From Phalacrocorax aristotelis (Eukaryota; Chordata; Aves; Suliformes; Phalacrocoracidae), in contig NW_027441295.1 of assembly GCF_949628215.1 (NCBI RefSeq), positions 186,001 to 250,000 of the forward strand: a DNA stretch of 64,000 nt, given 5' to 3'. Each line of letters begins with the position of its first letter. The first letter of the stretch is position 1. The notes beneath the pieces were generated by a model. That model was not told where the DNA came from and did no database searches. It was given only the letters and a program-made list of their open reading frames with translations. This document shows positions 23,640 through 35,600 of the stretch, piece after piece. Both the position numbers and the translations under genes were made by a program.

Positions 23640-24330
23640 CAGGAAGATGGTAACGAGCACCAGGAAAATCCAGGAAGCTCAAGGGTTCTTCTGAAGAGTG
23701 AGTGGCCCTGAGCAGCAGTGATGGGCCACGGGTAGGTCTGGCAGAGAGGGTCGGGGATGCCGGGGAAGAACCAAAGGGATGGCTGATGGATTTAGCAAAT
23801 CCCTTTAACCACGTCTGAGCCCAGAAATGGAAGGCAGTTGCTGTCTGTTGGCCGAGGAGACAAGGAGAAGGTTTGTCCTGGGAAGATGGCAGGCAGGAGG
23901 GCCCCTCCTGTGCAAATCAGGGATGATGCAGATGTTTGCCTCCATGGCTCAGCTTGGCAGATGGGCAATGCCTGCTGCTGGGGGTGGCTGTGCTCTGCCG
24001 TGCCCCATGAGCTGACCTTGCTCTGCTGCCCTCCTTCCCTCACCACCCTTGCCTGGAAACATCCTCAGGAAACATCCGTGAGCCTGAAGGATGGATAAAG
24101 CTCCTGGGCTGAGGTGAGGTTAGCAGCAAGCTGTAAAACTCTTCCAACACACACGGACACCTTCAGCAGCCAACCAGTGCAACACAACTCCTAAGAAGCC
24201 CAGAAATTCCCTTCTTCATGTGCACCACATGCAGAGAGACACATACAAACCAGCGACAGGAGACAGGCCGGTTATCAGCAGTTTTTAAAAGCAAAACGCT
24301 GCCGTTTCAGTCGGTCTGCTCTCCAAGGGA
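23640..24330. other. No gene recognised
   Basis: Single-copy-looking spacer between the satellite edge and the protamine-promoter-like block. No motif-bearing ORF. Confidence 0.45.
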
Positions 24331-24334
24331 GGGG

Positions 24335-24450
24335 GAGGCAGGCGCCCTCCTCCTGCAGGCTGGGGCCGGTCGGGGGCCATGGAGCCCGTGCGTGGCTGGG
24401 CAGCACCGTGGGGACATTGCGATGCCACTGGTGATGTTGTTGGGCCTCCG
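24335..24450 (+). promoter_or_regulatory. Diverged copy of the protamine upstream region
   Basis: About 115 bp on the plus strand align collinearly with the minus-strand region just upstream of the protamine gene (about 44,318 down to 44,205). Shared blocks include GGCAGGCGCCC, GGAGCCCGTG, CGTGGGGACATTG, GATGCCA and TGATGTTG. Similarity stops before the TATA box, and no protamine ORF follows. It is a partial duplicate in inverted orientation relative to the functional-looking copy. Confidence 0.7.
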
Positions 24451-25349
24451 CTCAGGGCTGAGTCCTGTTCCCAGGGAGCACGGCGGGGGTCTGGCAGCCA
24501 CACCTTGCCTTTGCACAAAGCTGCCAGAGCCATGAGGGAGCTGGGCCTGAGGGTTCCTGCCGGAGCCCCTGGAAATCCCAACCCCTCGCTCAGTTTAGAG
24601 GCATCACCAGAGGGACGCTTCCCTCAGCGCCACCTCCGCGTACGCCACTTGTTAGGATGCAAACAGCATCCCCAAGCCTTCCCGTGCAAAGGGGTCTCAG
24701 AGCACGGGAAGGGTTTAGCGCCACTCGAACACAGCATCGACCCCAAGCTCTGGGCTGAAGCTGCAGGTGACACCCAGGGGACCACTGAGGCGGGCGCCGA
24801 GGGTGCTCCCCACCCCTGGGGGTTCAGCTGTGCCCCGAGTCACAGCGTCAATACGTACTTCAGCCTAAAACGGGGAGAGCTGGGGCCACTCTGTTTCTGC
24901 CACTTCCCACCCCCGGGGCCAGCACGGGCTGCTCGCTCCCTCCTGCTCACCCACCGCACCTGCCCCGACCAACTCGCTGAGGTGGTGCCCCAGAAATCGG
25001 TGCTTTTGGCTGTGAAAAATGAGCCAAATGAATTACACCGAGAACCTGGTGTTTTATCGGGACTTTCTTGCAAACAAAACCAAGGCCGACTGTGATTTGT
25101 AGCTTTAACCAAGAGGGCTGTGACAGGAATGCCCTCCCCCCCAGCCCCCCCGGCCCGTTTGTGCAAACAGGCTTCAAACCCTCGCCTGAGCAGCGGGGAC
25201 TTTCTGCCGGGTACGTGCGGTCCCGGAGGGGGGGGCGGCGAGGGGCTCCCTTCCATTGAAGCGCTTTGGAAAACAAACAGGGGCTCCGGTACCGGCGGAG
25301 GCGCGTCAGAGAGACGCGGCATTTACAATAAAAACCCGAAACAATAACC

Positions 25350-25575
25350 AGCCCGCTTCTGCCCGACGTTTTGCCGGGCGGCGGCGGCGGGGGAGGGGGA
25401 GGGAAGCGGAGGCGGCCCCGAAGGCCCCGCCGGGCCCCGCCGCCCCCCGCCCCGTCCCGCCGCCCCCCGCTCCGCTCCGCGCCCGGCCCCGGGGCTGCGC
25501 GGGGGGCTGGGGGCTGGGGGGGGGGGAAGGTCTCCGCCGGGAGGGGGAAGGGGCGGCGCACGCAGAAGCCCAAGC
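25350..25575. promoter_or_regulatory. CpG island
   Basis: An extremely GC- and CpG-rich block with G/C runs (GGCGGCGGCGGGGG type). It probably marks a promoter, but I find no convincing exon or start on either strand. Long frames through it are compositional. Confidence 0.6.
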
Positions 25576-25959
25576 TGCCACCCCTTTGCGCCCAAGGGGT
25601 AAGTGCCATCAGTGGGTGCAGACGCTGGGGTGCATTTCCAGAGCTCATGCCACGATCCATTTATGCCAACAAGGGGCATTAGAATGGCCAACCCGCACTT
25701 TATTAGCTCGCCCGCCCAAAGGGCTGGGATTCAGGCCGATAGTGGTGTTGCTCAGCTGGTTGCAAGCTGGTTACAGCACAGCCTCATCCTGTGGGGTTTG
25801 TTTCCCACCAAACAGCGGGACAGATGAGGAACAGAGGGCTCTGCAAGGGGCGAGTATTTCGATCTGAAGTGAAACACGAAGGCACGAGTGAGCTGCAGCG
25901 ACACACTGAGTCCCTCCCGCCAGAGCTGGGTACGGGGAGCTGCTGGCGGAGGGGAGATA

Positions 25960-26495
25960 ATTTGGCCACACCTCAAATCCTGGGTTCAGTTTTGGGTCAC
26001 TCATTTTAAGGACATTGAGGTGCTGGAGCGTGTCCAGAGAAGGGCAACGAAGCTGGTGAAGGGTCTGGAGAGCAGGTCTTATGAGGAGAGGTTGAGGGAA
26101 CTGGGGGTGTTGAGCCTGGAGAAGAGGACGCTGAGGGGGGAGACCTTATCGCTCCCTGCAACTACCTGAAAGGAGATTGTAGCAAGGAGGGTGTTGGTCT
26201 CCTCTCCCAAGTTACTAGTGATAGAATGAGATGAATTGGCCTCTAGCTGCATCAGTGGAGTTTTGTATTGGATATTAGGGAAAATGTCTTCACTGCAAGA
26301 GCGGTCAGGCACTGGCACAGGCTGCCGTGAGAGGTGGTGGAGTCACCATCCCTGGAGGTGTTCAAATAGATGTAGACGTGGCACTTGAGGGCATGGTTTA
26401 GGAGACATGGTAGCGTTGGGTTGACGGTTGCACTTGATGATCCTAGAGGTGTTTTCCAATCTTAATGAATCAATGATTCTATGATCCTATGGAAG
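25960..26495 (+). mobile_element. CR1 3' fragment
   Basis: A plus-strand CR1 copy covering the end of ORF2 and the 3' UTR. It contains the CR1 landmark TGTCCAGAGAAGGGCAACGA, a [14 protein letters not shown]-type frame and a 3' end with AATGATTCTATGATCCTATG. It is broken by stops. It is of a different, older subfamily than the copies at 39.5 and 50.6 kb. Confidence 0.85.
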
Positions 26496-27014
26496 GATGA
26501 GCTAAAAGCCTCAGCTTTCACCTTGCTCTCTGCCAAGTTCCCTCCCCCCTCACTTGCATCCGTACGCACTGCCAATCACTACCTCATGACTAACTGAGGA
26601 GCTAAGAAGCTCTCAGGGCTTCCCACCTCATGCTCAGGGGATGACCCTGTTTCTCCAGTCACCATTCATGCATCCTAAACACACCAGTTGAGCCAGCTCA
26701 CCTTGGTGAGGGAGGACCTCCCCGAGGCACCTCTGTGCTCTTTGAGGTCGGAGCGCTTGTGCAAGGCTGCAGGAGGAGTGCGTTTGGTTCCCAGCACTGT
26801 ACTGCAGGTGGTGGTCTGCAGTGGGCAGGGAACGAGACAGGGCTGCTCCCAGAAATGCCGTGGGAGGGGAGGTCCGGGGGTCAGGGAAAGCAGGACGGAC
26901 ATTCAGGGTGATGGTGTTTCCCTTCCCAAGTCACCATTACACGCGACGGAGCTTCCCTGGAAATGGCCGCGCATCTGCCTGCCGATGGGAAGCACTACGT
27001 AGCTCACTTTGGGA

Positions 27015-27175
27015 GTCTCTGTGGCACAACTGGTCACCGCATTCGGCTGTTAACCGAAAGGCTGGTGGCTCGAGCCCACCCAGTGATGGGTTCCCCTTTC
27101 CCTGCCCATGGCAGTGGGGATGGAACTAGGTGATCTTTAAGGTCCCTTCCAACCCAAACCATTCTCTGGCTCTGT
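27015..27175 (+). mobile_element. SINE-like element: tRNA-Asn head with CR1-like tail
   Basis: The first ~74 bp match a tRNA-Asn gene: acceptor 5' strand GTCTCTG, D-arm, a GTT anticodon in the loop CTGTTAA with a perfect TTCGG/CCGAA stem, and the T-arm GGTGG-CTCGAGC-CCACC. The 3' acceptor strand (CAGTGAT) has decayed, and no terminator-type T run follows. The tail continues through GTGGGGATGGAACTAGGTGATC into TTTAAGGTCCCTTCCAACC, which is the CR1 3' end. A tRNA head fused to a LINE 3' tail is the architecture of a LINE-mobilised SINE. A chance insertion of a CR1 end next to a tRNA pseudogene is the alternative. Confidence 0.75.
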
Positions 27176-27589
27176 CAAAAGAGGAGGCTATTCAGTCCCC
27201 TCAGCAAAGGCCGAGGAAGGAAAGCAACCTGAGACAAATTCCTTGTTCTGACCCATGAGTTTTTATGACTTTGCCCTTCTCTCCCCCTTCCTGCTCAGGG
27301 GGAGAGAGTGAGCAGCTGGGTGGGGGCTTAGCTGCCAGCTGGGGTCAACATACCATGTAATTTGCCTTATTTCTACTTGCAATAAATCCAGGAGCAGTAA
27401 CATGCTCTCGAATAATTTCTTCTCCTTCTTCTTCATGGTGGTAAAATTGATTTCTTTAATGATATTCCTTTCATTCATTTGACCTTGACAAGATATTTCT
27501 TTCCTGGTATTATTTTCTGGCATAAAGTTTTTAGAACAGGACTTCTTCTCTCCATTCTAACGGTTATCATTTAATGCAACGCACTTCGT

Positions 27590-28265
27590 CACCCATGTGA
27601 GGAATGAGCGCCTCATTCAGGCTGGAAGGGACCTTCCTATATAGCTGTAGGACACATCCTACTCAAAGCAGGATCACACCAGCTTCCTCATGGTTTTATC
27701 CAGATGGGTCTTTGAAACTTCCAGGGGTGGAGGCAGCGCAGACTCTCCGGGAAATGGCTTCCCATCTCTGACTGCCCTCACATTGCAGAAGTTTCTCCCT
27801 ATATTGAGCCTGAGCCTCTCGTGTTTCAGCTCGTTGCCTCCTGTGCTCCTGCCTTGCACCACAGAGTCTTCTTGGAAGCCTCACCACAGGCAATGCAAGT
27901 CTAGTACATCCTCCCCGCAAAGCCCTCTATTCTCCAGGATGAACAAGCCCAGCTCCTTCGGCCTCTCCTAAGGGGACAAGTGCTCCAGCCTTGACCACCT
28001 CTGTGGCCCTCCAATGAACTTTTGTGTCCCTCCAGCTTGCCGATGTCTCTCTGGCACGGTTTGGAAACAATCCCTGGTCAAGTATTTTGGTTGTGGTGTA
28101 GCAAGCGCTGAGCAGAGGGAGATGATCACTTCCCCTGGCTGTGCTAGTGCTCAGACAGCCCAGGGTGCTGTTGGCCATCTTTGCTGATGGCTCATCTTTT
28201 GCCTAATGTAACCCAAAGCCCTGCAGAGCCTTTCCTGCAGAGCTACTACCTGCCTAGGCTGTCCA
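27590..28265 (-). mobile_element. CR1 3' fragment
   Basis: Minus-strand CR1: reading the reverse complement, the copy ends in the landmark AAGGTCCCTTCCAGCC near 27,625. It contains phrases parallel to the 26 kb copy, such as CTGGAGAATAGAGG and GAGGCTCAGGCTCAATATAG. No open frame. The region up to about 28,800 may be more of the same family, but this is too diverged to call. Confidence 0.65.
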
Positions 28266-28269
28266 TCTC

Positions 28270-31200
28270 CTATGACACTTCAGAGCCTATATCCACTTCA
28301 GGAGAAAAATTTTGGTTGAATCTTTACAGGATATCATGAGATTCCAGTTGTCCCATCCCTCCAGAATGTCTACGGCCTTTGGATGGCAGCCTGCCCTCCA
28401 GCCCAGCCCTGCTCTCCTCAATGTGAGACCTTCAAGAAATGTTATGACAAAGGACTCTCTTGTATCCTCCAGGTCATTAAAAAGGTGTTAAACAGGGCAG
28501 GTTGCAAGATAGACTCCTCCAGGGCCCTACTAGCGAGATGCCTCTGGGCAGAGAACCACACAGCTCCCACACTCTTCCAAGCCCAACTATCCTGCTGGTT
28601 TTTCACTCAACTACTCATCCAGCCAAGCTGCCCACACTATCCCAGCTTGGACACAAGAAGTTTGTGGAGGGATGATGCTGAAAGTCTTGATGACTTCCAG
28701 GTAAAGACCATCACTGCCCTCCCCTGTCCAGCAATCCTGTCCTTCCATTATCAAAAGCAAAGAGGATGGAGAGAGACAAACTACCCTGAGTAAACCCAGT
28801 CACCTTCTCTTTCAGGCACCCAGCAATGGCCACACAGTGTCTTTGTTTTCCCTTTAACTGTTCCTGAAGTAGAAAACACTCCTTATGGTGCCCTTGAGCT
28901 GCCTTTCAAGTTCAGAGTGAGTTTGGATCTGGACCCTTGCTGAGATTGGAGGATGCTGTCCTTGAAAATGAGCTATGCTGAGCTCTGCAACCATGTCACA
29001 GCTGTGTCTGCTCAGTAACGGCTCCAGCTCCTCCGCCTGTGCCCCTGGCTGAGGGCACTGCTGCACATCTGGGCTGAAGCAACACAGCTGTGCAACCAGG
29101 CCAGATCCAACTTGCCGTAAGGAAACCTGGTACCAGGTGTCCAAGACCGAGTGTGTGCAAAGGCGTTGCTTCAGAGCAGAGACATGGCATGGACACAAGG
29201 GAGCTGCATGTCCTTCTAGCCCCAGGCCTAACGACCCAGGAGGAACTGCCTAAATTCACTCAGTGGAACACATCCTGCCATTCTAGAGAAATTAGATCCT
29301 TCCCTGTCACCTTCCTGCTGTCCTGTCTAATGATGGGAAAACAAAAGTGATTCTCTGGCCAAATAGCTTTCTAATAGGAGTAATGACTCTGCTGGAAAGC
29401 AGCCCCTCCCCCCAGCTGAGGGAGGGAACGTGAGGGATTCCTGCAGCCTGTTTCACAGCAGGTTCCCCTGGAGCCCCAGGGACACCTGGAGGGAGCCCCG
29501 AGGGGCAGAGAAAGGGCTGCCTTGGGCTGGGCCTCTGCTGCCGAGCTGGGCTGGGCTCCTGCCATGGAGGGAGCTGCTGGCAATGAGGCAGCGCTGCCGA
29601 GAGACAGCTCTGCCCAGGAGCAGCTCCTCTGCCAAGCGCAGCAGGGCTGAGGGCACTGCCTGCAGGCACCGAGGGCAGAGGAGCCGGGCAGGGAGAGGGG
29701 GAAGGCAGCCTGGCGTGGGAGGATGCTGGGAGCTGACTGGGGGAGAAACCTTCCCAACCCTCTACGTGGTAAGTGTCTGGGTGCAGGACAAAGCAGCTGG
29801 TGTTCCTGGAGGGACATCCAACAGCTGCTCCATCCCACAGCATAGATGATCCTTGAGGAGGACTCTCACAGTTGCCCTTGCACAGGGGAGGAGGACATGC
29901 TGAGGAGCAGCACTTCCCTGCTGCACTGTCAGAAGGACAGGGCACGGCGGCTGCCTTCACCCGGGGATGGCTGCAGGGCTTTGCAGGCGTGTGTGCATCC
30001 AGGGGTGCATAAGGCTGTCCTTGCGAGCAGGGTCCCTGTGCACCAGGGGTCTGTGTGCTGGGGCAGGGACTCTGCCGCCTGCCAGGCTCGGCACTCAGCC
30101 TGCCCCGGGAGCTCCCACAGCGCTGTGGGGATGAGCTGTGGGTGGAAGGAGTGACCCTGGCAGGGCAGGGTCCTTCTGCTGTCAGAGGGTGCAGCGATGG
30201 GTCAGGGCTGCTCAGAGTTCTCCATCACCCTGAGGACATTTGCAGAGGGTCATTTTAAAGATGGATGTCAAGGTAGGGGATTACCTGAAAGGATGTGAAA
30301 GACATCTGTGCTTTGAGTTTTCGCTGCTTGGTTGTCTGGGTGGGCAGTGGGATATGGGAATGTGTTTCTGTGCTCTGGGGTAGGCACCGAGGCCCCAGCT
30401 CTCGTTAGGACTCGTCTGAGCTGCTCCTTAGCCCCTGCCCGCACAGAGCTGTCCCTGGGCAGTGCCCTGCTGCCAGGAGGTGTGTGCAGGGCAGAGCTGA
30501 GCACACAGCGTGTGTGGGATGGGCTCTGTGAGCAGGGAGAGGGAGGAGACGTGGGGACCGAGAAAGAGGTCTTGGCCAAGAATTTCTCCAGGCAGCAGAG
30601 GCATGGTCAGGGAGGAAGAGAGAACTGCTCCCAGCAAAGCCGTGGGAGGAGGGACTCCGGTGTCTCCCTGCCATCCCCTGCAGTGCAGGTGCTTTCCCTG
30701 GAGCAACCCCCTGGTCTCCCCACTCCCACGCAGAGCCTCTGCCCTTAATATCCTGGGGACATGGCCAGGAGCTGCCCTTGCAGCAGCCTGACCACCAGAG
30801 AGCAGAAAACCTGCAGTGTCTGACAGGGTCTCCCTCTCCTGCCTCCCTCGGCAGGGTGCTTTGGCATGTTCTCCTCTTCTCCCTCCCACCCTGATCTTAC
30901 TGTTACACTCTGTGGTGTTGGGGGTGAGGAGTCGAATGCAGCTCAGACCCCAGTGCTGCGTGTACTGTCATGCACGTATGTCCATGGGGTGAAATCATCC
31001 AAGTCTGAGCCTGTTCCCCTCTGGGGCTCTGGGTACTGCAGTGTGTGAGGCTGGCAATGATCTCGGCCTCTCTTCAGGGCGTAACAAATGTAGGCGATGG
31101 GAGTGTTTCCTTGGGAGGTGCTGCTGGGCCGCAGGCTGTCCTCCAGTAGGGCAAAGCTCTCCCAGGGCATCTCTGGGTTACGCAGGAGCCCCATGGGGAA

Positions 31201-31650
31201 GATGCCTCGCGGCTACGGCCGTGGAAATGCTGCTGTGTGGCTGTAAGTGGGCAGCTGTAATGAGCCCTCTGTGTCCCTGTCTGGGAGGGCAGAGCTGAGA
31301 TCCTCCTCAGGTACGATGTGGTCTGGAGGGGTTTGGAGATCTGCACTCAGAAACTGGATTCCTCTGCTCCCATCAGCATCCTGTTTCTTCTGTGAGGAAC
31401 TGCCGAGGGCAATGGTCCTCCAGGTTAAACAGCTGCCGGCAGAGAGCAGCTGAGATCAGGGCTGATGGACAGACTGACTGGCTCCTGCAGAGCCCACAGC
31501 AGAGCCTGCTGCTCCCTGGGGCACCCTCCCTCCACCACCACCATCCAGAGCTCACCCAAGATCTTCCCGATAAGTGAAAGGCACTTTGGGGTTTTTTTTA
31601 GAAATTGAATAGTTGCCCTAACTTCTCACATTCTTTACCTCCCTGTTCAG
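28270..31650. other. Upstream flank of olfactory receptor, no other gene recognised
   Basis: No motif-bearing coding sequence. The final bases (CTCCCTGTTCAG at 31,640-31,650) form a good splice acceptor 24 bp before the receptor ATG. This is as expected for olfactory receptor genes, which have non-coding 5' exons and one coding exon. The 5' exon itself was not located. Confidence 0.45.
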
Positions 31651-31673
31651 TGCTCCACACCCAGAGGCAGCAG

Positions 31674-32642
31674 ATGTCCAACGGCAGCTCCATCACTGAA
31701 TTCCTCCTCCTGGCATTCACAGACACGCGGGAGCTGCAGCTCCTGCACTTCTGGCTCTTCCTAGGCATCTACCTGGCTGCCCTCCTGGGCAACGGACTCA
31801 TCATCACCGCCATCGCCTGCGACCACCGCCTCCACACCCCCATGTACTTCTTCCTCCTCAACCTCTCACTTATTGACCTTGGCTCCATCTCCACCACTCT
31901 CCCCAAATCCATGGCCAATTCCCTCTGGGACACCAGAGACATCTCCTACGCAGGATGTGCTGCACAAGCCTTTCTGTTTGTCCTTTTAATATCAGCAGAG
32001 TTTTTTCTCCTCACGGTCATGGCCTACGACCGCTACGTGGCCATCTGCAAACCCCTGCGCTACGGGCCCCTGCTGGGCAGCAGAGCTTGTGCCCACATGG
32101 CAGCAGCTGCCTGGGCTGGTGGGCTTCTCCATGCTCTGCTGCACACGGCCAGTACATTTTCACTCCCCCTCTGCCATGGCAATGCCCTGGAGCAGTTCTT
32201 CTGTGAAATTCCCCAATTCCTCAAGCTCTCCTGCTCAGACACCTACCTCAGGGAAGTTGGGCTTCTTGTGGTTACTGTCTGTGTAGCACTCAGCTGTTTT
32301 GTCTTCATTTCTTTCTCCTACGTGCAGATCTTCAGGGCTGTGCTGAGGCTCCCCTCCAATCAGGGACGGCACAAAGCCTTTTCCACGTGCCTCCCTCACC
32401 TGGCCGTGGTCTCCCTGTTTGTCAGCACTGTCATGGTTGCATGTCTGGAACCCCTCTCCATCTCCTCCCCATCCCCAGATGTTGTGGTGGCATTTCTGTA
32501 CTCGGTGGTGCCTCCAGCAGTGAACCCCCTCATCTACAGCCTGAGGAACCAGGAGATCAAGGTTACAATGTGGAAACTGATGAATGGATGTTTTTTTCCA
32601 GGAACAATAAACTACCTGTTTTCCTCTGCACAGCATTCATAA
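31674..32642 (+). CDS. Olfactory receptor, OR14-like (avian gamma-c type), intact
   Basis: A single-exon 322-residue class A odorant GPCR of the olfactory sensory neuron membrane, coupling to Golf and cAMP. The chosen ATG gives the usual N-terminus MSNGSSITEF with an N-glycosylation sequon (NGS). An acceptor lies just upstream; the longer open frame begins at a TTG and is not used. Diagnostic motifs are in order: GN in TM1 (LLGNGLI), PMYFFLLNLSLIDL in TM2, MAYDRYVAICKPLRY at the TM3 end, SFSYVQIFRAVLRLPS in TM5, KAFSTCLPHL in TM6 and PPAVNPLIYSLRNQEIK in TM7. Conserved extracellular cysteines are present. There is no stop, frameshift or missing segment. The subfamily assignment is from sequence resemblance to the large bird-specific OR14 expansion. 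Confidence 0.96.
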   Translation: MSNGSSITEFLLLAFTDTRELQLLHFWLFLGIYLAALLGNGLIITAIACDHRLHTPMYFFLLNLSLIDLGSISTTLPKSMANSLWDTRDISYAGCAAQAFLFVLLISAEFFLLTVMAYDRYVAICKPLRYGPLLGSRACAHMAAAAWAGGLLHALLHTASTFSLPLCHGNALEQFFCEIPQFLKLSCSDTYLREVGLLVVTVCVALSCFVFISFSYVQIFRAVLRLPSNQGRHKAFSTCLPHLAVVSLFVSTVMVACLEPLSISSPSPDVVVAFLYSVVPPAVNPLIYSLRNQEIKVTMWKLMNGCFFPGTINYLFSSAQHS

Positions 32643-32649
32643 TGTAGCT

Positions 32650-35600
32650 CATTACAGTCTTAGCCTGCCTTCTATGGGTTTTGGTGGTGTTGGGGGTTTC
32701 TTTGTATTTCGTGTGGTAATGATGTGCATAACCTAATTTCATTATTCATCCCTCTTCCAATTCACTGTCTACCTATTGAGTTTGACCCAGAGACTGTGTA
32801 AATGAGGAATCATGCTCTGTCTGTATTTATACAAAGCAAAGGACCCTGCAGGAATTGCTTGTCCGAGACCCTTCCTCTGAGACCTCTGTGAAGCTGCAGG
32901 GCCCCTGCCTGTGGGCAGAGGTAGGGGGAAGAATAGTCCCGGAACAGCAGCACTGCCAGAGACCAGCAGTGTTTGCTCTTTTCAGAGCTGCTCTCTTCCC
33001 ACCTCCTCACTCTACTTCAGAGCCGCTGTGTTGGTGTAAGGCGTGAGTGCTCTTGGAGCTTGGTCCCACTCCTGCTGTGTTTTAGTCCTGTGACTGCAGG
33101 AAGGGACAGGCAAGGAGCCCTTCTCCGATAGAGCTGACCTCCATGACACCATTTCCATCAGGAAAGGGCATCTCCTGAGTGCAGTGTCTGAAGGCTTATG
33201 TCTTCTGCCAAAGTTGCTCTCAAGAACATGATAAAGGAATAGACTCTAAAGAGGCTTGTAGTTTTGCTCACTGACTTCATGGGCTCAGTGAGACGAGATC
33301 ATGGTCCCAGTATGGCCTTCAAGGGACTGAGGGCTGCTTCAGGTGCTGCTTGTTGGTGGCCAGCACCCATGCAGGTGGTGAATGGTCTCTCATTGACCCT
33401 CCTGGGGCTCTGGAGCATGTGGCAGGGCCGATGGCAGGTGAATGTTTTTCTGTAGGGACTTGGGAGGTGCCAGGAGAGCAGAGGGGATGTGCAGGGAGGG
33501 ACAGCGTGTGCCAGGGAGTTGGCAGTGAATGGACCCCACCGAGCAGCAGCCTGTCCAGCACAGTGTTGCCCAGAGGTGATACCCTAAATGCGGGTGTGAA
33601 GTGGCAAACAAGAGCTCAGCAAGCCCAGGGGACACAGCAGGGGCAGGGAAAGGAGTCTGGTGAATGACTTGTCTTACCCTCAGTGAACTTGCCCAGGCTG
33701 GACGCAGCGCAGCACCCAAACCCATCTCACAGCACTGGAATAAGGCGGGTACCTCTGAGCACCCTCCATGGCTACAGAAGGGCTTGTGTAGGAGGTGGTC
33801 AGCGGCAGTGACCAGCACCAGCTGGCTCTGCCTCCCAGCCTGACCAGCACAGTCCAAGGGAGTCACGCCGTGGTCCTGGGCACCACAGCCCACTTTCTCT
33901 GCAGCGCAGCACCGCCAGCTCGGGGGCTGTGGGGAGCATGGGGGCAGGGTGCAGGAATGGGCGGCCTGGCCAGCACAGGTGTGCTTAGCTGGGGAAAGGC
34001 ATCCTGTGGGGAGATGGGATGTGCTGGGAGAGGAGCAGGGCACCGTGTGTGTGCCCGTGAGGCACGGACAGAGACATCCTTTGGTGCAGGTGCCCGGTTG
34101 GGGCAGCAGGAGCTGCCTGAGGAGCCCCTGGGCCAATTCTCTCCTGTCGTGCTGGGGAGCAAGTTTGGCACGAGGGGCTGCAGAGTGCCTGGGCTGGGCA
34201 ATCTGCTCAGTGTGTCGGCTGGATGAAGATTTTTAGCCCTGATTTATGGGACCAATTCTTCTGTGGTTTGGCCCCAAAGCTGGAACTCTCCTGCAGTGAA
34301 ACCATGACACTCATGCTCTCTGGTTTCATAACCTGTTTTTTAGATCCAATCTCCCCATTCCTTTTCATGCTGACATCAATTTTGTGCACAAGAGCTGCCA
34401 CCGTGGGGCATCTACAGCCTGTGGAGCAGAAAGGATGGGGGCAGGGCAGCACTGAGGAAAACACTCAGGAAAGCCATGAGCTGCACAAATAGCCCACTGG
34501 AGTCGGGGGGCTGTCGGGAGAAATCACTTGTGGTTCTCTTCGGAACTTGCCCTGAGGACCCAGACAGGGATGTGCTGTGTTCTGGGCACTCACCTGGCAA
34601 TGTGGGCTTTTGGTGTCAGGGATATTGAGAAGGTTGGCCAGGTTCATTGTGAGACCTCTCCCAAACACCTTGGAAAGGCCAGAGACAACAGATGTTCATG
34701 GGGACTTTGAAAAGGCAGACATTAAAACAGTCTTCAAAAAGAGCAGGAATGAGGATTGGGAGATTTAGGGAGTGGTTGGCCACAATGGTGTTCAGGGCTC
34801 GCTTCCAACCCCAGTGATCCTATGACTCAATGACTGTCTTGTCGTTGGAGAACTCTGAAGACAGAAAAGGCAAAGGAAGAAGAAAGATTAGAGAGCAGAA
34901 GTAGAGATATAAAATGCAGCAGCATAAATACAGCAGTTCTTCTGAGGGACATTTTTCCACTCATGGTGTTCATGGCCAACAGGGCCACAAGGAGGAGATG
35001 GTTGGGTACAGTGTCGTGTGGTCAGTTGTGTCTCAGGAACACCCCATCCAGTAGGAATCCAATGGCTGTGAAGGTTAAGAGCAGGACCGTGGCTGGGAAA
35101 GGGACTGTGAGGTCACTTTGTGAAAGAGCTGGTGGGTCAGCGCTTGACCCACGGCTGGGGTATGTGCTTGTAAGCTGATACCTGCCAACATCTCCGAGAG
35201 GCTGGCAGAAGGCACCTGGCTGGCACAGTGACTGTGAGATCCCCTCTGCCGAAGGAGCCAGGCTCACTGCACGAAGGGGGCTTCTGTTCTGGGTGTCGTG
35301 TCTCTGCTGCCCGGGGGCCTGATGGGGCAGCAGCAGGCACGCAGCTTGGCCGTGTCTATGCGAGAAGCTGAAGGGCTGCAGCCTTGGGGGATGACGGTGA
35401 GGTTACTTCTGGTGCTCAGGGGAAAGGCCATGGGAAGGCTGACGCGCTGGGACGCCTGCTTGAAGGGTGGTTTCCCAGTGGTGGAGCTTTCCTTGGAGGG
35501 AGGGAAGAGCAGGAGAGAGCAGCACTGCCACACAGGGCAGCCTGGGAGGTGGAGAGTGGCCATGAGGAGGAAGAAATGTCCCTCAAAGGGTCATGCTGTC

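Noticed and set aside
17684-23653. Long repetitive frames across the satellite (minus on the left arm, plus on the right)
   Set aside because: The ~21 bp period keeps one frame open. The peptides simply repeat the monomer and flip strand with the array.
27015-27088. Functional tRNA-Asn gene
   Set aside because: The acceptor stem has mismatches, no T-run terminator follows, and a CR1-type tail is attached, so it is better seen as a SINE head or pseudogene.
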